Part shown: positions 22,266 to 33,702 of the stretch, one piece after another | How positions within the stretch are numbered: position 1 is the stretch's first letter | How the letters are laid out: the number at the start of each line of letters is the position of its first letter | Assembly: GCA_037178625.1 (NCBI GenBank) | Contig: CM074128.1 | Coordinates: 4,216,001-4,280,000, forward strand | Length of the DNA: 64,000 nt | Source: Skeletonema tropicum | Taxonomy: Eukaryota; Bacillariophyta; Thalassiosirophyceae; Thalassiosirales; Thalassiosiraceae | Reading direction: 5' to 3' | Position numbers and translations under genes: made by a program | The notes under the pieces: generated by a model | What the model saw: the letters and a program-made list of their open reading frames with translations, nothing else | The model's database searches: none | Told to the model about the DNA's origin: nothing

Positions 22266-23030
22266 ATGGCTACTGACGGAGCGAGCTCGGTAGCAATGTC
22301 AAGCGGCGGTGCCAGTACCGTAGAGGCAAAGGATGAACCAACCCATCTTGAACAACACGTCGAACTGGAGCGCCTCAAAAAAGAGTGCTCCGGAATGATA
22401 AATACTCTCAAGGCCCTCCACGATGAAGAACAGAGGCTCCGTGAAGGAAATCACATTCTAGCACAACAGGCTGTAATAATGGGGTGTGCTGCTGGGTTTG
22501 ATTCAGGTGCGAGAAGAGGTGCGGGGAGGAAACGGCCTACGCCTGCATCAACGGCGTCATCCAATAATTATTCAGTCAAGACAAAGAAGGCGGCAGTGGA
22601 GAAAAAATTAAAAAATAATGCGACAGCAGCACCAACAATCCCTGGTCCCGACGCGACTATGCCATCACCTTCAAAAACCCCTATGAGTGCCAATGTGGGG
22701 GCAGTAACCAAAGATCCACCAAGCACGAAGGAGAAATGTCAACACATACTCCAAGTGATCTATCGCCATGGCATCTTCACCAACTTGACCCATCCTGCAA
22801 GGATTGCCGAGGGCTTCGTGGATTTGACGATACACATGCGAGTTATTCAAAAAAAGATTGAAAGTAATGCTTTCGCATCATCGTTTGATCTCTTCAAAGC
22901 TGATGTAAGGCAAATGTTTGATAGTTGCTTGCACGGAAGTACGGATGGTATGTTTCAGGAAGTGATAAAAGAGTTGAAGAAAGCGTATGAGTTTACATTG
23001 GCAAACATGGACAAAATCGCCACACAATGA
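22266..23030 (+). CDS. Coiled-coil protein with bromodomain-like C-terminus
   Basis: A single exon encodes 254 residues. Residues 25-70 form a coiled coil (ERLKKECSGMINTLKALHDE). A basic Lys/Ala/Thr-rich linker with KRP and KTKK clusters suggests nuclear localisation. Residues 155-245 form a helical region in which MRVIQKKIESNAFASSFDLF followed by ADVRQMFDSC matches the helix B to C part of bromodomains (pattern MDLxTIxxKL...FxADVxxMFxNC). The usual acetyl-lysine-binding YN is not evident. If the resemblance is real it would be a divergent histone-acetyl reader; otherwise a lineage-specific nuclear protein. It lies only 160 bp beyond the hAT end. Confidence 0.6.
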   Translation: MATDGASSVAMSSGGASTVEAKDEPTHLEQHVELERLKKECSGMINTLKALHDEEQRLREGNHILAQQAVIMGCAAGFDSGARRGAGRKRPTPASTASSNNYSVKTKKAAVEKKLKNNATAAPTIPGPDATMPSPSKTPMSANVGAVTKDPPSTKEKCQHILQVIYRHGIFTNLTHPARIAEGFVDLTIHMRVIQKKIESNAFASSFDLFKADVRQMFDSCLHGSTDGMFQEVIKELKKAYEFTLANMDKIATQ

Positions 23031-23155
23031 ACATTGTTTGTATACAATATAACAACGTCTATATCAAGAAGAAATGATTACACTCTATATCTCAAATAAT
23101 AAATGGCCGGACAAAAAAATCCGAATGCCCAAGCTTTTGTTCAAAATTGTTCTTT

Positions 23156-23972
23156 TTAGTTCTCTCCATACTTGTCACGGAAAGTAGAGATGCCAGTTCC
23201 ACTCTTTACACATGCTGCACTTTGTTTGGATTCCCAGTTTTCGTCATTTTCTCTCACATACTTGTCGGCTTTGATCAATGCAGCAGTTTTTTTGCGAGCT
23301 GCCTTGGCTGCTTCTTTCTCTTTCCTCTCTTTCTCTTCCATTAGCAATCGAGCCTTTTGCTTCTCCGAAAGTTTTCCAGTAGTTGAAGATGACATCGAAG
23401 CGGATTGTGTGCGTTTGCTGGGTAGGATACTACCATCCGAGCTCTTCTTCTCCTCCGTAAAGGACGGATTAATGTCTTTTGGTGTTAGCATTTCGATGGC
23501 ATTGTTGAGTTCAACTAGTGAGGATTGCATATGTGAAATATCAATTATCTTTGCTGCGTCAATACGCAGATATTCTTCTCCGTCGCTGTCTGTAACTTGA
23601 GAGAAACCAATGGCTTTCATGTAATCAATTGCTGAGGGACACGGTGTAATTTTGGCCTTCACCTTTTCATTGCTGAGTTTGAGCTGTCTAAATTTGGAGT
23701 CTTTACTTTTCACCGGATCTGCCAGATTTTTTACTACAATTCGCAGTGTTTTGAGCTGAGTACATTGTGTACAGTATATTTGAAGCAAGTAGAGAGGAAT
23801 GGACGCATATAGACGTGTTAGAGATGGAGTGAGCAGTGAAAAGAGTAATGAATCAGTGTCCTTGCACGTTCCTACAGTGCAGGTAACTTACGCAGGCGAT
23901 TTTTTGCTCTGTTGTGGCGGTTGCAACAACCAATTCCTGTAGGTGAGTTCCCGGTGCGGCAAAGGAAGACAT
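23156..23972 (-). CDS. PUB-domain protein, 2 exons
   Basis: Exons 23972-23892 and 23755-23156 (136-bp intron, phase 0, GTAAGT donor, TACTCAG acceptor) encode about 226 residues. The PUB domain spans about residues 20-85: LKTLRIVVKNLADPVKS, then FRQLKLSNEKVKAKI and AIDYMKAIGF, followed by YLRIDAAKI. PUB domains bind the C-terminal tail of the AAA ATPase p97/CDC48, as in peptide:N-glycanase and UBX-type cofactors. The C-terminal half is a Ser-rich linker and a Lys/Glu/Ala-rich helix ending FRDKYGEN. The protein is probably a CDC48 cofactor in protein quality control, without a visible catalytic domain. Confidence 0.8.
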
Positions 23973-24216
23973 AGTAGTAATATATAGCTGAGTAGGAAAG
24001 GAGGCTTATGATAACGTTATGCTAGGCAATATTGCAAGTGTAGTATTGTCGACTTCATCGAAATGGGCCGATCAGTTTCGAATGAGAACAATCGAAAGAG
24101 TGGAAAAACGACAATTACGTGGCCTATCATTTTTGGCGCGCCTCACATCAACAACTTACCACCGACCCGGATGGTCCACATTGGTCGGTCCATCACAAAA
24201 TCTTCTGTGTTGATAG

Positions 24217-26108
24217 ATGATGATGATGGGTGGAGGGAGGTACAGTGCTCACTTCCTTGCTTTACTGCTGCTAAGCTTTCGGGCGCTTGGATTTGTAAGC
24301 TACACAGAATGCAGTCGGCGGAAAAAAACATCACTGTTCAGCCAGACTTTTTCTGATGAAGAAGTGTCTACTCCGCTGCAACTCCTCTCTGCGGAGAAAC
24401 GCGACGAAATTGAGACCTTGGTACGGCAAAGATCAGAAGCAAGGTGGGATGGAAACTATGCGCTTGCAGATGAATTGCGTGATGTTATTGATCAGATATG
24501 CGTTACTATTTCATTGAATCAATTGCAATCTGCTGTTGATCTGGAGAATGATCTTGAGTACAAAGTTGTCACTACAGATCTTCCTCGGTCTCAAGGTGGA
24601 GGATCGACTTGGGAGCTGCAGCCAATCAACAATCCATTATTTAACAATGCAGAAAAGGATGACAATGTGCTACAGCTGGCACATGCAGCACTTGGAATGG
24701 TCGTCTCTGCATCCGAAAGAGGGGTAGATGTCAATGAGGAAGATTTAGACAGATTAGTTTCACGCATAGAAATTCGATTACAGACACTAAAAAAGCGCAA
24801 AGCAATGGGCACGTTCTTTCCAGGAACAGCTGCTGCTGGGGAACTACATGGAAGAAAGGCAGCTGATGCAGCCTTCTGGTTGAGTCTTGCTGGAGTCAAT
24901 GCACGTGACAATTTTATTTATGATGAGCTAGCACAAGTTGCCAGAGAAGAGCTCCTTAGATTTGGAAGCAACAAGAGTTGTAGAGCGAAAGATGTGTTAC
25001 ACATAGTCGAAAGGTTCGCCATGGCCGGTGGAGCAGGATTCATCTGTCCTTCAGTTATACAATGTTGCCGCAGATTGTCTCGAGCGTAAAGATGATGAAC
25101 AATACAACTGATACTATTAATGACATCGATGATGGTAGTATTGATTACAACAGCATTATCAAATCTCTGCGAAACGATTCTACTTTTGGCTTGCATTCAG
25201 ATCGAAGTTTGCTGGGTTTGTGGCGATTCTCAACTAGACAAAGAAAGCAGCGTGTGTTCTTTGAGAATGCAGCCAAACACTTTGACGGTAGATATGGGAA
25301 GGAAGCATTACACTCTACAAGTAATGACAGATCAGACCAGTATGATTGGTCAAAGCTTTTCAAAGATGCAACAAGGCCACTGGTCGTAGATGTTGGTTGT
25401 GGTATGGGTGTCTCGCTCCTCGGACTTGCTACAGCAGCTTCTGGGGCAACAAATGATGACGAAATCCAAATCGATTGGAATGAATGCAACTTTATTGGTG
25501 TTGACTTGAGTCGTCTTGGTATTAGATTTGCAAAAGGAGTGTCAGAAAGATGGGAGTTGGACAACTTGAAATTCGTAGTAGATCCAGCAGAAGAATGTAT
25601 TGAACGTCTCAGCTCCTATCCAGGGCCAATCAAACTGGCAATGATTCAATTCCCCACCCCTTATAGATACACCGAAGACAGAGTAGACACAGAAGCTTCT
25701 GTTGCTCAAGGTTACAATGCTCAGCTCCCAGAAGACTCCTGAGTCAGGCATGTTTCATGGTCACAGAGAAAGTTGTTGTGTCTGATTCAGGGAGTCTTGT
25801 CACGAAAGCAGAATGGCCGATTACTTGTCCAATCTAATTGTGAGGATGTTGCGGTACGAATGAAGAATGTTGCTGAGACTAGAGCTGGATTTAGGGCAGG
25901 TAGAAGTTGACGAATTCGGTAACATCACTAGGACGCAGTGACCCAGCGAGCGCAAAGGATGGGTTGCAAACGGGGGTGATCGCGCAATTGGCAAGTCTTT
26001 CAGCTCGTTGCCTCTACTGCCAATGACTAGGAAGAACTGAGACGGAAGTTGCATGCTTACTTGACTGGCAAGCCAGTACATCGATGTTCATTTGTACCTC
26101 GAGATTAA
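24217..26108 (+). CDS. TrmB-like SAM methyltransferase, probably plastid; frame-broken
   Basis: The start at 24217 gives a hydrophobic leader (HFLALLLLSFRALGF) and a Ser/Thr/Lys-rich region, a plastid-type bipartite signal. A helical domain of about 230 residues follows. From about 25180 there is a Rossmann methyltransferase: VVDVGCGMGVSLLGLA (SAM motif I), FIGVDLS (motif II), IKLAMIQFPTPYR (equivalent of the TrmB FPDPW loop), then RLLVQSNCEDVAVRMKNVAE and a C-terminal RTETEVAC. TrmB makes 7-methylguanosine in tRNA. Continuity needs about seven or more one-base skips, near 25051, 25103, 25740, 25752, 25790, 26035 and 26056, all in the +1 sense. The sequence between skips is well conserved, so consensus errors or very recent decay are more likely than an old pseudogene. 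The exact substrate is inferred. Confidence 0.6.
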
Positions 26109-26169
26109 TCAATAGCCTAAGAGATCAGTGTAGACAAAAATCTGATGTGGGACTATACAAGAAGACTAA

Positions 26170-27441
26170 TCAAACCATAATCTTATCACTATCGATATCA
26201 ACAGTCATCTCATGTCCTTCCAAAAATGCCAAACCTAGCACTATAAGGTGTCCGTCTAGCTTTTTACCCCATGGGCGCTCATCCAGTGTGGTGGTGAGAG
26301 GCTTTTTCGCAGTTTAGACTAGCCAATCCTTCAGATACTGTATTGAATTGAAGTTCCACATCTCCCCAGAGGTTGTTTTCTCTTCGTTCTCTAGCAATGC
26401 TGTATCTTTCATTGAACAAAGAGGTGCTGATGCTCATCCCACTACAACCCGTATCAAAAATTACGTATATTTTGCTTCGGCGAGAAGAAGTTGCTAAAGT
26501 GTAGCCATTCACAATCATCGATGAAGCCACGCCAACGTAATGGATTGTTGCATCACCAAACCTTTTGTTCAAGTCTCGAACCAAAGGAATCGCATGGCTT
26601 GGGTTGTTGAACGCTTGCTGAGGTTGTCTGGTACTTCCATATAGAGTCAATGACTTATCAACTCCGTTCCTTTTCTCTCAAATCAACTTGAAAATGCACC
26701 CACATCAGACTGACCAAGGAAGCTTGGTACGGATCCCAGAGTTAGGTTTCTTTTACTAAGTCCAAGGAATAATCCTCCAGTACCATCTAATAGTGACTCT
26801 GACACTACACCAAAAATCATTGATGACGATTGAGGGAAGAGCGCTGCAAAGCTTGATAAATCAGAATTTGAACTCGGGAGGGAGAATTTGCCCTCTCTCC
26901 ATTCCATCATCCCTTCATTTCCAACGAAACGCTCATATGTCGGTTCCAGACCTGAAGGTTGACTTTCCTCCGCTCTATAACATCCCCATTTATAACCTGG
27001 CCTGCAAGACGTTTGTGGAACGACCAAAAATGGAGATCCAGTAGTCAACAATTGCGCCAAACTGGGTGTCACCCACAACGTAAGAGACTACATAAGCACA
27101 GAGCCTAGGCCTCATACTGAATTGGTATTGTGATTGATGCACTTGCTAGTTGTTGTTCTGTGGCGGCAACGACGTCAATATCTGCAGCAGAGCTTGACAA
27201 CTGAGGAAAGAAGCAGGAAGATACAATTGCAATACTCGAACTCATTGATGAGCGGCGAGAAATTTCCGAACGTTGAATTGTTGTTCTGATCTCCATGTAC
27301 CGAAAGCAGCAGAGCTGTAGGCTGCCGAGACCACAGCTTTTTACTAATGGCTGCTCTTGTTGACACGAAACTATGTGTTGTAGAAAAGCATAAAAGGAAT
27401 AGAGCGACGCATAGCAATGATGATACTGCCTGTCGAGCCAT
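26170..27441 (-). CDS. Secreted or plastid pepsin-like aspartyl protease; frame-broken
   Basis: The ATG at 27441 opens a clear signal peptide (SLLCVALFLLCFSTTHS followed by FV). The first catalytic motif is AIVD-TGSPFLVVPQ near 27050, and the second is VIFDTGCSGMSIS near 26460-26420, the two DTG/DSG loops of the pepsin fold. LLDGTGGLFLGLSKR lies between them. The C-terminal piece reads LDGHLIVLGLAFLEGHEM and ends at 26170. Six one-base skips, near 27296, 27111, 27044, 26687, 26666 and 26314, restore one continuous protein of about 420 residues; all are in the +1 sense. The skip at 27044 lies inside the first catalytic triad. The gene converges on the TrmB-like gene with 61 bp between stop codons. 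Confidence 0.6.
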
Positions 27442-27889
27442 CTGTCTATCTTCCAACTTGGATACGATAGCTTCGTCTCATTGCCTGCACTACTTATCGC
27501 ATCGATTTATCGGCATTCGATGACCATCGTGCAACACAGCGACAGCGCAAAAGAAGAAGACAACACGCACATAATCTCTTTTGCTCTTGGGAGAGAAGAA
27601 GTAAAATGATGCCCAAAATATGCCCCTTTATAAATATCGAACTTCTGTACTCCTCTCATTTCTTCTATAGTTTGTATTGTTGATTATCCGCTCTGACAAA
27701 TAATAGCCCGCTACGAAACTCTACAAGAATTTCAGAGAATGTTTTCACCCCTCGTGATCTCAGATGATCTTCTCGCTGACTGACGCATTGCCACATGCCA
27801 CATCTTCATGATGCTGTTGCAATGAAGGCATAAGAGGCAGAACGAGTAGGTTGAAGAAGTAATAGAACATACAATAGTGGAGTACTACA
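27442..27889. other. Divergent intergenic region, aspartyl protease / M50 protease
   Basis: This 448-bp stretch separates the start codons of two divergently transcribed organelle/secretory protease genes. No coding sequence or repeat is evident. Both promoters must lie here. Confidence 0.4.
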
Positions 27890-29663
27890 ATGAAGAGTCG
27901 CGTAGCTGCCGTTCTTCTTACCGTGGCGTCCGCGAGCACCACGCTTGCTTTCCAAGCACCAATCAATAATAACCATGTCAAAAGCATCTACTCACCTGCA
28001 GCAGTACCAGCTTGTGCATCAAAACAGCATCGTGTGAGTCAGACTCGCAAATCTAAACTTACAACATCGACAGAACTCCACTCCATCGCCCCAGCTGCAG
28101 CTCTATCTGCAGTAGGCTCGCCAATTGGATCCGTCGCAGTTCTAGCGTTTGTAATTCTGGTTCACGAGGCTGGACATTTCATTGCAGCTCGATCATTCGG
28201 CATCGAAGTAGATGAATTTAGTGTTGGTGTTGGTCCAAGAATTGTCGGGGTGCGTCGCAGGCTTGTAGATTCAGAATATGTATATGATAGAATTGATGAT
28301 GGGGCAGAACAACCACAAAACCTGGACGATAATGGTATTGAATTCTCGCTAAGGGCGATCCCACTAGGTGGATATGTCCGCTTTCCAGAGAACTACAATC
28401 GAACACTGGCATTTGAACAAGAAGATATAGCTCGAAGGGCGAGGAATAAAGCTCGATTATTACGTATTGAGAATTCAAATGCTGTAGAAAAGGCCTTGGA
28501 ATCTATGGCTGCATATTCATTTGTATTTAATGTCTTGTCCTTGGGATTATTGAAGAAATGGCAATCAAAAAGGGTGGAAGATCAGCTTAGAGAAGCGGAG
28601 GAAGAGGCGTCTTCGGTGACGCAAACAATCGCAGCATCAAAGAAGCCTTGGTGGAATGCTCTATCTTTTGGAAAAGGAGACAATGACACTGCTGAAACGA
28701 CTTCCGACGAATCGTTGTCCAAACTTGAACTCCTCAAATCTGCCAAGGTGCCCGATGTAGAGTATGACACTAATCCAGATCTACTTCAAAACCGCCCAGC
28801 GTATCAGAGGGCAGTTGTGTTATCTGGAGGAGTCATCTTCAACATTTTACTTGCATTCGCATGTTACTTTGGTGAGTTAACAGTCGGCAGAGGACTACCA
28901 GAACCAATCTTCAATCCAGGCGTTGTTGTAAGCCAGACTGTATCAAATGATAGTCCGGCATATGGAGTCCTAAAGAAGGGTGACGTAATTTTAGGTGTGA
29001 ATGAAGCCTCGTCCATTTCTAGCTCCAAAAGAGGCATTTGGGGGTCACAGGAGCAAATATCGAATGTTATATCTACCTATCCGCGAGACAGGAAATGGCG
29101 AAGACGTCAAATTAACAATCGTTCATGGTATGGATTCTACCACTGATGTAGTGAGTGTATCTCCAAAGCGAAATTTGGATGGACAAGCATCCATTGGAGT
29201 GATGCTTGGTCCTAACTACGTCAAGACCGAGATGGTGCGTGCTTCCAACGTCGTTGATGCAGTATCAAAAGCAGGATCAGCTGTCTATGACATTACGTCG
29301 GCAACAGCAGGCTCTATAACAAAATTACTGGTTGGTGTCTTACTTGGCAAAGGATTGCCTGCAGGAGCGTCCATGAGTGGTCCCATTGGAGTAGTGAAAG
29401 CAGGAGCTGACGTTGTCAAATCTTCTGACGTGGCTGCTGTTGTTGCATTTGCTGCGTCTATCAGTGTCAATCTCGCAGTCATTAATAGTTTACCACTACC
29501 CGCGTTAGACGGAGGACAGTTGGTGTTTGTCCTCGCAGAGCTCGCAGCAGGAGGTCGAAAGATTGACCAACAACTGCAGGAATCAATAAACGCTGGAGCG
29601 TTAACTATCCTATTGCTCGTTTCTATAGGAACAGCCATTGGAGATGTGAGATCAATTTTTTGA
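27890..29663 (+). CDS. M50 site-2/RseP-type intramembrane metalloprotease, plastid-targeted; one frame break
   Basis: The leader AAVLLTVASASTTLAFQAP contains a diatom-style cleavage region (TLAF, similar to ASAF), so plastid import is likely. The first transmembrane segment carries the zinc motif HEAGH near residue 91. NGIEFSLRAIPLGGYVRF is a typical M50 segment. A PDZ-like domain starts near GVVVSQTVSNDSPAYGVLKKGDV, and the third motif is LPLPALDGGQ near 29505, supplying the Asp ligand, followed by a terminal helix. The frame changes near 29084 inside the PDZ domain: removing one base joins NVIST to IRETGNGEDVKL. The mature protein would be about 560 residues. Such enzymes cut membrane-bound regulators; plant plastid relatives include EGY and ARASP. 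Confidence 0.8.
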
Positions 29664-30005
29664 TTTCTTAATGCATAGTTAATGAAGTGTATCCAGTGAC
29701 GCATAAGTTAAAATTAAACCCAGTTGAAGCTCGAAGTTATTAGTATGTGGACGGTCCTCACAAAACCGAAGACTGAGTATTTTATCTCACCCTCCAGCAA
29801 GCGCAGCGCTCAAACAAAGCAGCCAAGATAAGAAAAATGGTTGGTACGCAAAGTAAGTACAATATATACTTATTTAGGAGTACTTGCATGGATTGTTGTG
29901 GCACTTGGCACTTGGCACTTCTGAAAAAGATACACTTTTGTCGCAGTGGCATTGAAATCAAGATCCAACAAAAGTTGGATGCATGCGCATGCAGGCAGAG
30001 ACAAT
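29664..30005. other. Intergenic region left of the long-TIR element
   Basis: Downstream of the M50 gene and up to the transposon end. No supported coding sequence is present. It contains short direct repeats (GGCACTTGGCACTT near 29900) only. Confidence 0.4.
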
Positions 30006-30337
30006 TACTACAGAGTTAAAAACAATTGTCGTTTTTGAAAAAATAAGAGTAAAAAAATAAAAAATAAGGGAAAATTTATTTTTTAGTTAACTTTTTATCT
30101 CACTCAACTACAGCACATAACACCATGACGTTCCGTCCATTGGAGGCCGCTAGACGCCCCCCCCTGCACCGCTAGCGACAGCAACCACCTCGGCACTAAC
30201 ATAGGCAGCTATCATGACGAAATCTAGGCGGTAAGGGGTGGGTGAGCCGTCCAATAGTATCAAAAACACGACGAACACGACGAAAAAGTTAATAAATAAT
30301 AATAAATCAGAGTTGACAGCGGCACGGAAGCGGAATG
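30006..30337 (+). repeat. Left terminal inverted repeat, ~332 bp
   Basis: Reverse complement of 33370-33702 with few differences, mainly in the C/G homopolymer near 30155 and a small indel near 30225. It is AT-rich at the outer end (AAAAAATAAAAAATAAGG) and GC-richer inside. Confidence 0.9.
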
Positions 30338-30564
30338 ACTGTACTTGGACCTGCGCTTGGGCCGGTTTGCTCTATCGTGAATGTATAGTAAAGGGCAAAG
30401 ATTGTATGGCTACTCTTGTAGACTGGTCTTATCAAGATTGCGGTCCAGAATGTCATGCGAACGCGCTGGATGATCGCATGACAAAAGGCAAGATAAAGTT
30501 TGACAAAGACAGGGGGCGTTTTGTTCTAAACATTGCTGTCACTACCAAAGTCTACAATCATTGA
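30238..30564 (+). CDS. Small ORF inside the long-TIR element
   Basis: It encodes about 108 residues, starts near the inner part of the left repeat and uses a non-ATG first codon, so the true start is uncertain. It has a Cys-containing stretch (CTWTCAWAGLLYREC and DWSYQDCGPEC) that could be a small zinc or disulphide fold. No family is recognised. It may be the 5' exon of an element-encoded protein. Confidence 0.25.
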   Translation: MGEPSNSIKNTTNTTKKLINNNKSELTAARKRNDCTWTCAWAGLLYRECIVKGKDCMATLVDWSYQDCGPECHANALDDRMTKGKIKFDKDRGRFVLNIAVTTKVYNH

Positions 30565-33369
30565 TGAACAAAGAGTTGGACGATAGTATCCGTCCGTGGA
30601 TAGTGGTGAAAAGAAAATCGGAACTACCGGCTATTGCTGGACGTGAACCAAAAAAGATTCTGTAATAACTGAAATTGATCTTAGAGAAGTAGTATCAGTA
30701 GATAGCAGCGACATCGACACTGATGAAGATCATGATGCTGATGCGGACGCCAACAATAAATAATGCTGATGTCAACAATAATGGCCTCGGAGTAGCGAGG
30801 GCAAGGCAGCGAAGAAGAAGAAGATTAGGGGGAAGCACCGAGTAAGAAGAGTTGACAGTTGAGATGGCGGCTACATGAGTTCATTCCACCCTGGATACAA
30901 CAACGGTAGCGATAGCAATAGGGATACTCAATCATTTGTAGAGTTATTGACTCTCTGCGGCGAATAATGTCTCAAGACTATGGCCGGTGCTGGGACAGTC
31001 TATCATCTAGCAGAAGCACAAAACAGATGATCAGAGACACTTCATAGCAGAACTAACAGGGGCCGTCCAAGCGGCACTTTGGATGGAAATATCCATATCA
31101 GTCAGCTTCAGAGAGTAGGAGCTCACCAAAGATATTGCAACAATAGAATGAGTCTAATTTCCACTGCACCAAGAGTCATCGCTGCGCAACTAGTGTCAAA
31201 GCGGTAGCACCAACAGGAGGGCGTTAGTAGTGAGATTATCTCCTCCCCCTTGTATGCCAAATCAGATGTCAACAAGGTCGTCGATGTCGACAATGCCATC
31301 ATCAACGTCGACCTTTCAGGATAGGTCGAATGGGGTATTCAAACACGTCAGATACGTCAGATATGACGGCGTTGCTCTGCAATCGGACGTTAACTTGACT
31401 ACTGTGGCTAAGAAGCGAAGAGCAAGGTCTGCTCGGAAATAGCTAGCGGCTCCCGACAACATCCAATCAAGATGAGTGCTGCATGTGAGGCCGCTAACAG
31501 TACTCCTGAAATTGGCTCCTCACAACCGATCGCGTCTCAGCTAATGAACAATAGCGACCTTGATTATGGAGATGATGACAGCGCTCGAAAGAGGAGGAGG
31601 AAGAAGAGCCACGGCAAGAAGAGGAAAGATGTCCAGAAAGATAATAGTTCCTAATGTAGTGCATATGTTTCATAGATTCATTTTATCATCTCTCTAAAAC
31701 CTCACACCCTAGAGTCACGCCTCCTCAGACGGGCCATATTATATGCACAGCTTGAACAGCTCGTGGAACCCACATAGAACTGCCCAATTCTTTCGTACAT
31801 CAAACCAACCCATTCAATGCTTCGATAGTCAATATGGTGGGCGGCAGATAACTCTATGAATCGCTTCGTAGATGGTGTCGTAAATCTCACCCCCTTTGTG
31901 TGACGAAAGGTTGTCATTTACATCAAAGTCACTTGGGTTTGTCATCTTTGAAATTTGGAAACACATCTTCTCCGAGAAGGATTGATAGCCTTCAATTGTT
32001 TCTCTGTACCAAATTCAGGCTCTCTTTTGAACCCTTAACACGTGAAGGAAGGGAGGGATTGTCGGGCTCAATGAACATGGATCACAACGACCTTCTTCTG
32101 ACCGTGGTGTCAGCCCTCCGCATACGAAGACCTTTTACAGCATGCCAATAACTTACCGATGCGTCTTCAAGATGGAATGCCATTCTCTCCGCCTATCAAT
32201 CGCTCCATTGGCATATCCTTTATCACCCACGAGAAATCGAAGTGTGTGTGTAACTTGGCCTTAGGGCATTACACGTCTTTCCCGACTAATGGACTGACGA
32301 GTCCTCAGGCAGTGTTCGTGCAAGCCCTCTAAGCACTTGCTGATAGAAATAAATGACTACACTAAACCCCCCATTTGAAGTTCCAGCTATCCAACCCCTT
32401 CATGCAGTATCCTCCAGAGACGTCTGTGATCCCACTTCAGACGCGTCCTCAGATACAATAGAAGAGGCATCCTCTTCCCTATCCAGATCGGCATCAAACG
32501 GCTGTTCACACCACCACCGGCGGGAGCTGGTACCGCGTAGTCTCTTACCATTCCTACAAAAATCAGGTATTGAGGGCTTCCGGATGTAGGCCACAATAGT
32601 CTTCCTCCTCCGGTCGATATACTCCATCAGAGTGTACAACCTCTTCTAAAACCTCTTCCTAGCTGGAAAAGCCACACTCCAGTCTGGCGGTTCGTAGGTC
32701 GATTCTTCCTTGCCATAGGGCAAGCATCTCGATAATAGAAGCCTTCCAAACATCTCACGGAAATCGAAGTTCCAGAAGCATAAGTGGAGATAGGTATTCT
32801 TTGGCGTGATTGCTGATACTTACGCTGTTGTACTCCCTTACTCCCCTTCTTCGTAGCCAAATTAAGACATTTTTCCTCGGTGTTTGCTAGTACTCGTTGC
32901 CACAAAAGTAGAAGATTCCTCCCGAGATGACTGCGACCAAATCAGTTTGAATAAAGCCAGTAGGAAAAGATGTTCCCCCGTCATGACTGTGCATCATTTT
33001 TTGTTTCGTGTCGTATCAACGGTTCTACCCTTCCCATCCAGCTCACAGCAGCGCACCATGGCCCTATCCACTTCTCTTCCATCTTAGCAAAAGGCAGGCC
33101 GGCAGGCCCAACAAAAATTTCCGACACTCCACAGGATGCCCAGTCGAGCCACTCTTACGGATAAGGAGCACTACCTGCGTTTGGCCGGGGTCCTTCAAGC
33201 TCACGGAGCACTATTAAATTCAAATAATCCGGCCTCTTCCAGCGATATGACCGCATCGATTCCTGTCGACTGCACCTCATCATGACGGGATCCCTTTCAT
33301 GTACTCTTTCTTTCCTTTCATACACATTGTCTAGACGAATTGGGATCATCAGATTGAAAGAATCGCCGA

Positions 33370-33702
33370 CATTCCGCTTCCGTGCCGCTGTCAACTCTGA
33401 TTTATTATTATTTATTAACTTTTTCGTCGTGTTCGTCGTGTTTTTGATACTATTGGACGGCTCACCCGCCCCTTACCGCCTAGATTTCGTCATGATAGCT
33501 GCCTATGTTAGTGCCGAGGTGGTTGCTGTCGCTAGCGGTGCAGGGGGGGGCGTCTAGCGGCCTTCAATGGACGGAACGTCATGGTGTTATGTGCTGTAGT
33601 TGAGTGAGATAAAAAGTTAACTAAAAAATAAATTTTCCCTTATTTTTTATTTTTTTACTCTTATTTTTTCAAAAACGACAATTGTTTTTAACTCTGTAGT
33701 AA
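33370..33702 (-). repeat. Right terminal inverted repeat, ~333 bp
   Basis: Mirror of the left repeat. Inner boundary at the point where CCGCTTCCGTGCCGCTGTC-type sequence stops matching. Confidence 0.9.

Larger units (their letters stand above)
30006..33702. mobile_element. Unclassified DNA transposon with ~330-bp terminal inverted repeats
   Basis: The ends 30006-30337 and 33370-33702 are near-identical inverted copies, reading TACTACAGAGTTAAAAACAA inward from each side. The outermost TA on both sides could be a TA target duplication, but I find no longer one. The 3.0-kb interior has only short open frames. They include a basic stretch (RKRRRKKSHGKKRK, about 31590) on the plus strand and scattered frame-shifting protein-like fragments on the minus strand (31.7-32.9 kb). 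I could not identify a DDE transposase, so the superfamily is unassigned. The sequence similarity of the two ends implies the copy is fairly young or kept alike by conversion. Confidence 0.8.

Noticed and set aside
30338..33369. piggyBac, Mutator or Harbinger assignment for the long-TIR element
   Set aside because: I found no DDE motif set, no TTAA, 9-11-bp or 3-bp direct target duplication, and the interior fragments do not match those transposases convincingly.
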